A stretch of 29,436 nt of DNA from an uncultured Clostridia bacterium (GTDB lineage Bacteria; Bacillota; Clostridia; Monoglobales; Monoglobaceae). Of the stretch, positions 15,047 through 23,155 are shown in pieces. The stretch's first letter is position 1; each line of letters starts with the position of its first letter. The translations under genes were made by a program, and so were the position numbers. The DNA lies in NCBI GenBank assembly GCA_934463175.1, contig CAKSIW010000024.1, forward strand, positions 1 through 29,436. The letters are read 5' to 3'. The notes below the pieces were generated by a model that worked only from the letters and a program-made list of their open reading frames with translations, was not told the origin of the DNA and searched no databases.

Positions 15047-16579
15047 TCAGCGGCAAGTCTTGCACTTGCCCTTTTTGTATGCATTCGGAGTCAGTCCGGT
15101 CAGTTTTTTAAACACAGTGAAAAAATAATTATATGAGTTAAAACCAACCTGAGAGTATATTTCTTTAAGATTTAATTTATTTTGCTCTAAAAGCTCCTTT
15201 GCTCTTTCAATGCGGAATTCGGTCAGATAGTCTGAGGGCGATTTCCCAAAATCTTTTTTAAAAACGGTGCTGAGATACTGCTCACTGATGCCGATATGTT
15301 CTGCAATGTCCTTCAGAAGAATATTGTTTGAATAGTTTTTCTCAATGTACTTAATAACACTTTGAGTATATTCTGAATGTAGCTGTCCTGATTCCGCTGA
15401 CATACAGGTGTTTATTATGGTTGTAAACATGTTTTTGCACCAGTCCAACTGAAGATTAAGCGGAAGATTCAGATTGGGTATGGGCATATCGGGAAAGCTT
15501 ATACCGGTGTCAGAACAAAATTTTGTTGCAATTGAAATTAGATCGCCGATGAGAATATTAGTTGGTGTGCCATCATCTATGGCAGAGAAAATCTCATCGA
15601 GACACTGGCAGATATGGGCTGTGCTTAATCCGGAAAGGGCATTCAAAAGCTGCTTTTCCTGCTTAATCGGCAAATTATAAATTTGCGAATCAATTAAAAC
15701 GGAATCTTGTCCCGAAGCCGTTTTTCCGGCGAACGGAGATGAGTGAAGCATTTGTACAGCTTCTTCATAGCATTGGTGAAGCGGATAGTTTGTGTCAGAA
15801 AGACGGCTTATGCTCAACAGGGTGTTGAATTTAAACAGCTTGTATATTGAATAAGTTATACTGCGAATATATTGGTTGATTTCATGCATAATCTTAATTT
15901 CAGACATGCTTTCGTCGAAGGAAAGGTACGAAACAATTACATCGTCATTGCGGAAAATGACATAATCATTTATACTGCCCACTGCCTGTGCAATAAGATT
16001 TGATATGTTTTGATAAATAATGTCAATTTCTTCTTTAGTGTAGATTGGGGTACACAAGCGTTTGCTGTCAATTTGTATAAGCAGGACGAGGCTGTTTGGG
16101 CAAACGAAATCAGAGCTGCTGCCAGAGAGTGCATGGATTATGCGGCTGCGGTGAAGTTCCTCGTTTCTGATACTTTCTTCAAATGAGGAAACGTTATCTG
16201 AAGTTTTGATTTGAGATTGCAGTGAATTAAGCAAGCCTTGCATTTTGTCACGTGTCAGCTCGTGTTTTAAAAAATAGTCGGAAACATTGGCGGAAAACGC
16301 TTGCTTAATGTAGTCAAAATCACTGTAATTGCTCATGATTACAACTTTTATGCGTGGAAAGTGTTCGCGGATATATTTTGAAAGCATGATTCCGTCAATT
16401 TCAGGCATTGCAACATCTGTGAAAATGACATCAACCGGATTGGAGGAGATAAAGTCAATCGCTTCCTTGCCGTTTGTTGCTTCACCTATGATGTTAAAGC
16501 CGAAGCTTCTGTAGTCAATAATATATCTGATCTTGTTGCGGGACAAATACTCATCATCAACAATAAGAATGTTATTCAT
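15047..16579 (-). CDS. Two-component response regulator, YesN type (REC + AraC HTH)
   Basis: A 510-residue cytoplasmic regulator. Residues 1-120 are the receiver domain: acidic pocket Asp8-Asp9, phosphoacceptor Asp55 in IFTDVAMP, and the conserved Lys in YFLKHEL. A middle region of about 280 residues is typical of the YesN group. From about residue 405 there are two AraC-type helix-turn-helix motifs: ILLKDIAEHIGISEQYLSTV and the signature EIYSQVGFNSYNYFFTVFKK. It ends in the unusual tail KGKCKTCR. Its start overlaps the kinase stop by 8 bases, so the two are made together. By analogy with other YesM/YesN pairs it should activate the divergently transcribed sugar-importer operon at 18518. Confidence 0.93.
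   Translation of the reverse strand: MNNILIVDDEYLSRNKIRYIIDYRSFGFNIIGEATNGKEAIDFISSNPVDVIFTDVAMPEIDGIMLSKYIREHFPRIKVVIMSNYSDFDYIKQAFSANVSDYFLKHELTRDKMQGLLNSLQSQIKTSDNVSSFEESIRNEELHRSRIIHALSGSSSDFVCPNSLVLLIQIDSKRLCTPIYTKEEIDIIYQNISNLIAQAVGSINDYVIFRNDDVIVSYLSFDESMSEIKIMHEINQYIRSITYSIYKLFKFNTLLSISRLSDTNYPLHQCYEEAVQMLHSSPFAGKTASGQDSVLIDSQIYNLPIKQEKQLLNALSGLSTAHICQCLDEIFSAIDDGTPTNILIGDLISIATKFCSDTGISFPDMPIPNLNLPLNLQLDWCKNMFTTIINTCMSAESGQLHSEYTQSVIKYIEKNYSNNILLKDIAEHIGISEQYLSTVFKKDFGKSPSDYLTEFRIERAKELLEQNKLNLKEIYSQVGFNSYNYFFTVFKKLTGLTPNAYKKGKCKTCR
15052..15076 (+). terminator. Intrinsic terminator inside the end of the convergent gene
   Basis: GGCAAGT (15052-15058) pairs with ACTTGCC (15064-15070) around a 5-base loop, followed by CTTTTTG. 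It lies 50 bases after the DUF4886 stop codon and within the last codons of the minus-strand response regulator gene. Confidence 0.65.
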
Positions 16580-18356
16580 TGGTGTTATCCTCCGTATCTG
16601 AGTCTTGATTTATTATATATGGCATTTCAATTAAAACGGTGGTCTGAATCCCGGGAATGCCCGAGAGCTGCAAGCCATATTCGTTGCCGAAGCTGAGCTT
16701 CAATCTCCGATCCACGTTGTTGAGCCCAAGGTGTCCGGTGACTCCGCCTGAGGATTTGAGCTGACTGATTTTATCAGAGCTGATACCTGTTCCGTTATCG
16801 GTTATTTTTATAATAACCTTGTCACCGCTCTTGTATGCCTTAATGCTGATAATCTGTCCCGGTTTGTCCGAAAAGCCGTGTTTCAGGGAGTTTTCAACAA
16901 TCGGCTGTAGAGTCATTTTGAGCGTCATACAATGCAGAACACAATCCTCAGCCATAATCTTCAGTGTTATATTATTTACATATTTGTGCTGCATTATTGT
17001 CATATAGCTGTCTATATACTTAAATTCTTCATCCAGCCTCACCGGTTTGCTGATGTCAGTTGTCGAATATTTCAGCAGTGAAATGAGAGACTTTGATATT
17101 TCGTATATATCTGTGTCTTTTCTGTATTCGGCAAGAGTCTGAATGATGTTGAGGGTATTATAAAGCATATGAGGATTAATCTGAGCCTTCAGAATTTGTA
17201 TCTCAGCCTTCCTTTTTTCATCTTCAAGCTCGCTTATTGCGTTAAGCTGCTTTGAAACCATGCTGACAAGCTGATTGACGCAGTTGGAAACCATAATCAA
17301 CTCGCTGTCATTGCTTGGCGGAATGAAACTGCTTGTGCTGTTTATGTTGTCTATGTCAATTGCTTCGATATGTTTTCTCAGCTGCAAAAAATTGTTCTTA
17401 ATCGAATAAAAGGCAAGCGCGGAAAGCACAGCGGTTATCAGAATGACACAAAGCATGATGATAATAACCATATGAAGCATTTTTTCGTAAGAGGCATATA
17501 GGGGTTTCGACGGACAAAACGTAATATTAATCCAGTCGGGTGAGGAGACAAATTTTTTTGTTATGATGAAATATTCGTCTCCTTCAAGAACAGATGAAAT
17601 AAGCTGCATATTTGCTGTGTTTTTTTTGGTTGTCTCAATAATATTTTCAAGAACCTTTTTGTCTATTGTGTCGCTGCTTGAATAAACAATACTGTTGTCT
17701 GGGTTAAGTATTATTGTCCTGAGAAGTCCGTTCATGTGGCTGATACCGAAATGCCGGGTGATTATTGAGTCTGAAATGTCAAACACGACAATGCCGGCAG
17801 GATTGTTGCCAGACATAATTGCAGTGCCGATTGAGAGGGTTGGACTGCGTGATGAATCTGTTGACAGATTCCTGCTCAGAAGACACGTCTTGCCGTGCGC
17901 AGCAGTAATTTCGGAATACCAGTCTGTGTGTTTTGCGTTCTTTGGAAAAAAGGTTCCGACAGCCAAAACGTCATTGTCAGTGATTATGCCGATGCCGATT
18001 ACATTTCTGTCTATCAGTCTGAAACTGTCGTATATATAGTTCCGAATGACGGTTTTGTCGGTTTCATCGGAGTTTATTGCCAAACTGTGGATTTTGCTGT
18101 CGCCGGCAATAACCTCAAGATCTGAGCAAAGTGCATGCAGATCCGCTTCAAATTTAGAGTTCGCATTTCTGACAATATCCGTTAGATAATATTCGGAAAG
18201 CTCACGGACAATTTTCTCGACATTATCTTTCCACACATATATGACAACAAGAATTGATATTATCGTGAACGACATAAGAAGAATGAAAAAACGCGAAATT
18301 GCGCTTTTCTGAAATGAAAACAAAGGCATAAACCGTCGTATATATTTCATGTGCAT
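16572..18356 (-). CDS. Sensor histidine kinase, YesM type
   Basis: A 594-residue membrane kinase. Transmembrane helix 1 is near residues 20-42 (FFILLMSFTIISILVVIYVW), followed by an extracellular Cache-like sensor region of about 250 residues. Helix 2 is near residues 295-320 (MVIIIMLCVILITAVLSALA). The kinase domain has QINPHMLYNTLN with phosphoacceptor His396, the N box QPIVENSLKHG, the G1 box DNGTGIS and the G2 box GHLGLNNV, all intact. Two ATG codons six bases apart (18356 and 18350) both fit the GGGAGGGAG site. This family usually senses sugars or oligosaccharides, sometimes with a binding protein; here the likely partner lies across the divergent promoter region. Confidence 0.93.
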   Translation of the reverse strand: MHMKYIRRFMPLFSFQKSAISRFFILLMSFTIISILVVIYVWKDNVEKIVRELSEYYLTDIVRNANSKFEADLHALCSDLEVIAGDSKIHSLAINSDETDKTVIRNYIYDSFRLIDRNVIGIGIITDNDVLAVGTFFPKNAKHTDWYSEITAAHGKTCLLSRNLSTDSSRSPTLSIGTAIMSGNNPAGIVVFDISDSIITRHFGISHMNGLLRTIILNPDNSIVYSSSDTIDKKVLENIIETTKKNTANMQLISSVLEGDEYFIITKKFVSSPDWINITFCPSKPLYASYEKMLHMVIIIMLCVILITAVLSALAFYSIKNNFLQLRKHIEAIDIDNINSTSSFIPPSNDSELIMVSNCVNQLVSMVSKQLNAISELEDEKRKAEIQILKAQINPHMLYNTLNIIQTLAEYRKDTDIYEISKSLISLLKYSTTDISKPVRLDEEFKYIDSYMTIMQHKYVNNITLKIMAEDCVLHCMTLKMTLQPIVENSLKHGFSDKPGQIISIKAYKSGDKVIIKITDNGTGISSDKISQLKSSGGVTGHLGLNNVDRRLKLSFGNEYGLQLSGIPGIQTTVLIEMPYIINQDSDTEDNTNE

Positions 18357-18376
18357 TCTCCCTCCCGTTCACTGAT

Positions 18377-18405
18377 AATATAACATATTTAAATAAAAAA
18401 TTCAA
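18377..18405 (-). promoter_or_regulatory. Promoter for the kinase-regulator pair
   Basis: On the minus strand TTGAAT (18405-18400) and TATATT (18382-18377) are separated by 17 bases and lie just upstream of the kinase start. For the divergent gene I see only a TATGAT at 18475-18480 without a good -35 box, as would fit a promoter needing an activator. Confidence 0.5.
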
Positions 18406-18517
18406 TATGACAAACGATAAATATGTGAATTTTAGAGTAAGCTGTTAGGATTTTATAACACAATAGAAAAATAGTATGATAAAATATATGCATAGAAACC
18501 ACGAGGAGGTCTGCTTT

Positions 18518-20002
18518 ATGTTAGGAAAGTTAAAAAAAGGATTATGCATGACGCTTGCGGCAGTAACGGCTGTGGGGTGCTTCTCGGGCTGTAAACAGAA
18601 TAAAGCCTCAAACGGTGAACTTCTGTATTATGTTTACGGCTCAGAAAAGTCCGACACGGCAAGCATAATATCAAAGGTGAATGAAATTCTCAAAGATAAG
18701 ACGGGATATACGGTCAGAATTGAATTCCTGAATGACGATAATTATGATTTGACATTGTCGTCGGGGGACAATTTTGATTTAATAAATGCTCCCGATTATC
18801 TTAATTACTGGCAGAATGCCGCAAAGGGTGCTTTTGCCGAAATTTCAGATGAAGATATAAAGGAATACATACCGTATGTCTGGGAAAACGGCGGAAAAAC
18901 GCTGGACGTGACAAAGTATAAGGGAACGCGTTACGGAATTGCGGGAATACAGAACAGAGCCGCTGACCGCTGCTTTGCCGCACGCGGGGATCTGATGGAT
19001 AAATACGGAATAAAATCCTTGGATACCAAGGAAGATGTTGAGACGTACCTGACAAAGGTTGCCGAAAACGAACCGGACTTAATACCGTTCGACATGCCGG
19101 GAAACAATTCATATTTGATGCTTGCGATGTTTGCCAGCGACTGGGGCTGGGCGCCTGTCGGAAGTCTGAGCTATGGGGAAACGGTATATTTCCATGTTGA
19201 TGATCCTGAACACAAGCTGTTTATTGCGGCTGAACAGCCGGAAATGCTGGAATTCAGCAAAACGATGAAACGCTGGAACGACAAAGGCTTCTTTTCAAAA
19301 AGCATTCTTTCAAACAAAACAAGCTCGCTTGATTCGTTCAAGGCAGGCAGAAGCGCACTGGCACTTGTGAACAGTCCTTCGGAGTGTCAGACGGTTTATG
19401 ATGAGCTTTCCGCCGATGAAAGAGCGGAATGGAATGTCCGTTTCTATTCAAGATATGCGGAACAGCAGCAGATGGGCAACTACACAAATTCAATTGTGGC
19501 AGTTTCGGCGTTTTCAAAGAATAAGGAAGCGTCACTGCGTGTCATAAATGAAATGTATTCAAATCGGGAGATTTATGATCTGATTCACTACGGAATCAAA
19601 GACAAGCACTATACTATCAATGATAAGGGCGAAATCAGATATACATCAGATCATGAGGCAATGGGAGTTATAAGCACCGGTGTGACAAACGATGCGTTTT
19701 CCTATGAAAAAGAAATGACATTCCCGGGACACGAGGAACTTGTGAAAAGACTGAATGATATACGCGTTTACAATCCGGCAGTTAATTGTCCGCTGTCCGA
19801 TGAAGGAATCAGGGAAATTAAGCTGGCACTCACTGAAATATATAATCAATACACAGCACCGAGATATTACGGGGTTGTTTCGGGAAGTGTTGAAGACGCA
19901 ATCAAAAAGGAAATCAGTGAGCTTAAAAAAGCGGGAATAGATCAATATAAAGAAGCAATTCAGAAACAGCTGGACGATTACATCAGGGGTATAGGAGAGT
20001 AG
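18518..20002 (+). CDS. ABC transporter sugar-binding lipoprotein
   Basis: A 494-residue extracellular solute-binding protein (family 1, LplA/DUF3502-like). I chose the ATG at 18518 because GAGGAGGT lies 7 bases upstream and it gives a proper lipoprotein signal: positive MLGKLKKG, a hydrophobic stretch, then the lipobox FSGC with Cys25 as the lipid anchor; an upstream in-frame ATG at 18476 would put a non-signal sequence in front. The mature part has the usual fold order, including YHVDDPEHKLFIAA-like and MGNYTNSIVAVSAFSKN segments. The C-terminal part (from about residue 430) fits the domain found in oligosaccharide-binding members. It is the first gene of the importer operon, 3 bases before the first permease. 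Confidence 0.9.
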   Translation: MLGKLKKGLCMTLAAVTAVGCFSGCKQNKASNGELLYYVYGSEKSDTASIISKVNEILKDKTGYTVRIEFLNDDNYDLTLSSGDNFDLINAPDYLNYWQNAAKGAFAEISDEDIKEYIPYVWENGGKTLDVTKYKGTRYGIAGIQNRAADRCFAARGDLMDKYGIKSLDTKEDVETYLTKVAENEPDLIPFDMPGNNSYLMLAMFASDWGWAPVGSLSYGETVYFHVDDPEHKLFIAAEQPEMLEFSKTMKRWNDKGFFSKSILSNKTSSLDSFKAGRSALALVNSPSECQTVYDELSADERAEWNVRFYSRYAEQQQMGNYTNSIVAVSAFSKNKEASLRVINEMYSNREIYDLIHYGIKDKHYTINDKGEIRYTSDHEAMGVISTGVTNDAFSYEKEMTFPGHEELVKRLNDIRVYNPAVNCPLSDEGIREIKLALTEIYNQYTAPRYYGVVSGSVEDAIKKEISELKKAGIDQYKEAIQKQLDDYIRGIGE

Positions 20003-20005
20003 AAA

Positions 20006-20983
20006 ATGACACAGCAAATAAAAAACAGCGAAAATTCCGCTGCGGTTAACATGAAAAAAAAGTCATGGCTTGCAAGAGCTGCGGCAAGCTTCAAACGAAC
20101 AAAGGTGTTATACCTGATGCTTTTGCCCGCGGTTTTTCTGACAGTTGTTCTTGCGTATATTCCGATGGGCGGTGTCATAATTGCTTTTAAGGATTACAAA
20201 TATAACATGGGAATTATCGGAAGTCCGTGGGTTGGATTGAACAACTTTAAATATTTTGTTTCATCAGGCAAGATGTGGCTTCTCACAAGAAACACCTTGG
20301 CATATAACGTTATGTTCATGGCGGCGGATATGGTTTTTCAGATGTTTATGGCAATTCTGATCTGCGAAATGTGCACAAAACGGTATAAAAGAGTTTTGCA
20401 GAGCGTGATGATGCTTCCGCACTTTCTCTCGTGGGTCATAATCGGAGGTCTTGCATACAGCATTTTGAATTATGAGTTCGGTACATTGAACAGTGTTCTG
20501 ACAAGCCTCGGAATGAACAGAGTGGATGTGTATAATAATGAGGGCGCATGGAAATATATTTTCCTTTGTGTCAGACTGTGGCATGGAACGGGATACGGAA
20601 TGATATTCTATCTTGCAGCAATCACGGGAATTAATCCTGAGCTGTATGAGGCGGCATATATGGACGGCTGCGGACTCATAAGAAGAATACGCTATGTCAC
20701 GCTTCCGATGATTCTTCCAACGGTTTGCATTCTGATGCTTCTCGGGTTGGGCGGAATCCTCAAGGGAAATATGGATATGTTCTATCAGCTTGTCGGCGAT
20801 AACAGCAATTTGTACAATGCAACAGATGTTATTGACACATATGTGTTCCGTTCGCTCACAAAGCTTAAGGACTACACGGTCACAACCGCGGCAGGACTCT
20901 ATCAGCAGGTGATCGGATTTATTCTTGTTATGTCTGTGAATGCAATTGTAAAAAGAATAGATTCCGACAGCGCAATATTTTAA
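20006..20983 (+). CDS. lplB: ABC transporter permease, LplB type
   Basis: A 325-residue inner membrane permease with six predicted helices. The start follows AGGAG by 8 bases and only 3 bases separate it from the lipoprotein gene. Typical features are LMLLPAVFLTVVLAYIPMGG near residue 40, AFKDYKYNMGI, WVGLNNFKYF, and the EAA loop YEAAYMDGCGLIRRIRYVTLP that contacts the ATPase. Together with the next gene it forms the channel of an oligosaccharide importer. No ATPase gene is present in the operon; such systems commonly use a shared MsmX-type ATPase encoded elsewhere. Confidence 0.92.
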   Translation: MTQQIKNSENSAAVNMKKKSWLARAAASFKRTKVLYLMLLPAVFLTVVLAYIPMGGVIIAFKDYKYNMGIIGSPWVGLNNFKYFVSSGKMWLLTRNTLAYNVMFMAADMVFQMFMAILICEMCTKRYKRVLQSVMMLPHFLSWVIIGGLAYSILNYEFGTLNSVLTSLGMNRVDVYNNEGAWKYIFLCVRLWHGTGYGMIFYLAAITGINPELYEAAYMDGCGLIRRIRYVTLPMILPTVCILMLLGLGGILKGNMDMFYQLVGDNSNLYNATDVIDTYVFRSLTKLKDYTVTTAAGLYQQVIGFILVMSVNAIVKRIDSDSAIF

Positions 20984-20996
20984 GGGGGGGATTACA

Positions 20997-21872
20997 ATGA
21001 AGAAAACAACAGAGGAAATTGCTTTTAATGTTTTTGCACTGATATTCACAACTGTTTTTGCTTTGTTATGTCTGCTCCCGATTCTGCTGACATTGGCGGG
21101 TTCGTTCACGCCTGAAAAGGAGCTGCTTCGCGGACTTCATCTCATACCGAAACACTGGACAACCGAGGCGTATAAGCTTGTGCTGAGACAGCCTGCAACA
21201 ATGCTGAGGGCATACTGGGTCACGATAAAGCTGGTTGTTCTCGGAACATCGCTGAGCTTGTTCATAACGACAATGACGGCTTATGTTCTCTACAGAAAGG
21301 ATTTTCCTGCAAGAGGATTCTTTTCATTTTTCTTTTTCTTCACAACACTGTTTGACGGAGGTCTGGTTCCGCATTATGTGTGGCTGTCGGAACTGGGAAT
21401 GAGAAACACTTTTGCTGTTTTGCTGTTCACATCGGTGTTTACGGTTTTTAATATGATTGTTGTGCGCAGCTATTTTGTCGGAAACATTCCGCAGTCCCTG
21501 GTCGAATCGGCAAAAATAGACGGAGCGAATGATTTCAGAATATACAGAAGCATTGTTTTGCCGTCGGCTGTTCCGATTATGGCAACAGTCGGATTGCTGA
21601 CCGCACTGGGCTATTGGAACAACTGGAGAACAGCGATGATATATATAACGGATAACAGGCTGTATCCTCTTCAGTATTATCTCTACAGAGTGTTCCAGGA
21701 AGCGGCGCAGCAGGCAAAACTGTCAGAATTCGGACAGACTGGCGGATCGGCGCCCACAGAGTCATATAAAATGGCAATGACGGTGTTTACAATGGGTCCG
21801 GTCATTCTTTTCTACCCGTTTGTTCAGAAATATTTTGTATCGGGTGTTACGGTCGGAGCAGTTAAGGAATAG
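20997..21872 (+). CDS. ytcP: ABC transporter permease, YtcP/AraQ type
   Basis: A 291-residue permease, partner of the preceding one. The start follows a run of seven G (20984-20990) that serves as the ribosome binding site. Helix 1 is near residues 12-35; the EAA loop is LVESAKIDGANDFRIYRSIVLP near residue 170, and the C-terminal YFVSGVTVGAVKE is typical of this subfamily. The conserved FDGGLVPHY segment is present. The lengths of both permeases match the family, so the importer looks intact. Confidence 0.92.
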   Translation: MKKTTEEIAFNVFALIFTTVFALLCLLPILLTLAGSFTPEKELLRGLHLIPKHWTTEAYKLVLRQPATMLRAYWVTIKLVVLGTSLSLFITTMTAYVLYRKDFPARGFFSFFFFFTTLFDGGLVPHYVWLSELGMRNTFAVLLFTSVFTVFNMIVVRSYFVGNIPQSLVESAKIDGANDFRIYRSIVLPSAVPIMATVGLLTALGYWNNWRTAMIYITDNRLYPLQYYLYRVFQEAAQQAKLSEFGQTGGSAPTESYKMAMTVFTMGPVILFYPFVQKYFVSGVTVGAVKE

Positions 21873-21906
21873 GGTAATTATTAAGTCTGAAAAGGAGGAG
21901 TTAAGA

Positions 21907-23109
21907 TTGACAATGATGAAAAAGTTATGCTTTGCGGTGTGCGCTGTGCTTGCAATGACAGTCATTGCAGCGTATGCGGCAGACGATGCTTATGAATGCG
22001 GAAGCATAACGTATACCGATGGCGGCGGAAACACCGTTACGGCAATTTCGGAGGGAACTCTCAAAGCAAGCATAGAGGTCAGCCCGAAAAGTGAAAGCGG
22101 TGAAAAACTGCTGTTTGCTTTAATGCTGTATCGGGATAACAAGCTGATTGATTCAGATTGTCAGACCAAAATTGCAGATGGCACAAAGTTTGAAGCAACG
22201 GTGACAATACCTGACAGCGAGACGGGGTATAAAACAGTTGCGGTGCTGTGGAACAATGCAGCGGAGATGAAGTCTGTTTGTGCCGCAGGAGAGTTTCCCG
22301 GCGGAATCAATCTGCTGCGGGGTCTCAAAATGGACGGTGAGGAGATTGAAGGCTTTTCAGCCGACACGAAGGAATACACTCATGTTGTGTCAGGCGGTGA
22401 AACGGTCAAGCCGGTGCTTGACGCGGAAGCGATAAATAATGCGGCAGCTGTCAGATATATCGGAGGCAGCAGCTTCCCGGGAAAAACGGTTGTTGAGCTG
22501 ACACCGGCAGACGGCGGAGAAAAGGTGGAATATACGGTCAGCTATCAGCCTGACAAACAGCTTGCGAGCGGCACGAGCGAGATTAAACCGTCGGGGGATA
22601 TTTACAATTCGTATAACCTCGGAAAAAACCTCAGCACGGGCGATGGCGGAGATGTCACCGATACAACGCGAACGGCTGCAAGCGGACGTCTCGGAAGCCG
22701 CATTTACGGCGACAGAAACTATCCGCAAAATCCGAGTGCAGGATATACAAACGAGCTCAGATATGTTTCGGATGAGTATAAGCACATACTGGGCTGCGAC
22801 TATATCATGGGTTCGGCAGGCGGTAAATTTCAGACACAATTAAAGCTGTATCGCAGTGCAACTGTATATGTTTTTTCATCAGGTGCATCTGCTGTGGAAG
22901 GGTGGACAAAAATTGAGAGCAGCACACCTTTGATGACATATCAGGACAACAAGAGCCGCGATTTGAAGGTTGTTTCTCACAAACACTTTGATGTGACAGA
23001 CGGTGAAAACGGTGAGCAGATAACGATTCCCGCCGAGACTAAGGGCGGATATTATTTAACGGTTATTGTTTATGACGGATATACAACCGTTTCGGAAAAT
23101 GAAGAATAA
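21907..23109 (+). CDS. Secreted protein with cadherin-like beta-sandwich domain
   Basis: A 400-residue secreted protein of unknown function. The best start is TTG at 21907: AAGGAGG (21892-21898) lies 8 bases upstream, whereas the ATG codons at 21913 and 21916 are 14 and 17 bases away. The signal peptide is MTMMKKLCFAVCAVLAMTV and ends in AYA-AD (cut after residue 24). Residues about 27-140 form a beta-rich domain ending VLWNNAAEMK. Residues about 140-220 (LLRGLKMDGEEIEGFSADTKEYTHVV...) match the pattern of cadherin-like (PF12733-type) domains. The remainder is unrecognised. The next gene has the same order of domains, so the two are distant paralogues. There is no anchor motif. It follows the permease by 34 bases, probably in the same operon. 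Confidence 0.78.
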   Translation: MTMMKKLCFAVCAVLAMTVIAAYAADDAYECGSITYTDGGGNTVTAISEGTLKASIEVSPKSESGEKLLFALMLYRDNKLIDSDCQTKIADGTKFEATVTIPDSETGYKTVAVLWNNAAEMKSVCAAGEFPGGINLLRGLKMDGEEIEGFSADTKEYTHVVSGGETVKPVLDAEAINNAAAVRYIGGSSFPGKTVVELTPADGGEKVEYTVSYQPDKQLASGTSEIKPSGDIYNSYNLGKNLSTGDGGDVTDTTRTAASGRLGSRIYGDRNYPQNPSAGYTNELRYVSDEYKHILGCDYIMGSAGGKFQTQLKLYRSATVYVFSSGASAVEGWTKIESSTPLMTYQDNKSRDLKVVSHKHFDVTDGENGEQITIPAETKGGYYLTVIVYDGYTTVSENEE

Positions 23110-23155
23110 AAAACTTAAAAACAATTAATAAATTATATTTCGGGAGGTCTATGAA

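Noticed and set aside
18476..18517. Upstream ATG at 18476 for the binding lipoprotein
   Set aside because: It would bury the GAGGAGGT site in coding sequence and spoil the lipoprotein signal.
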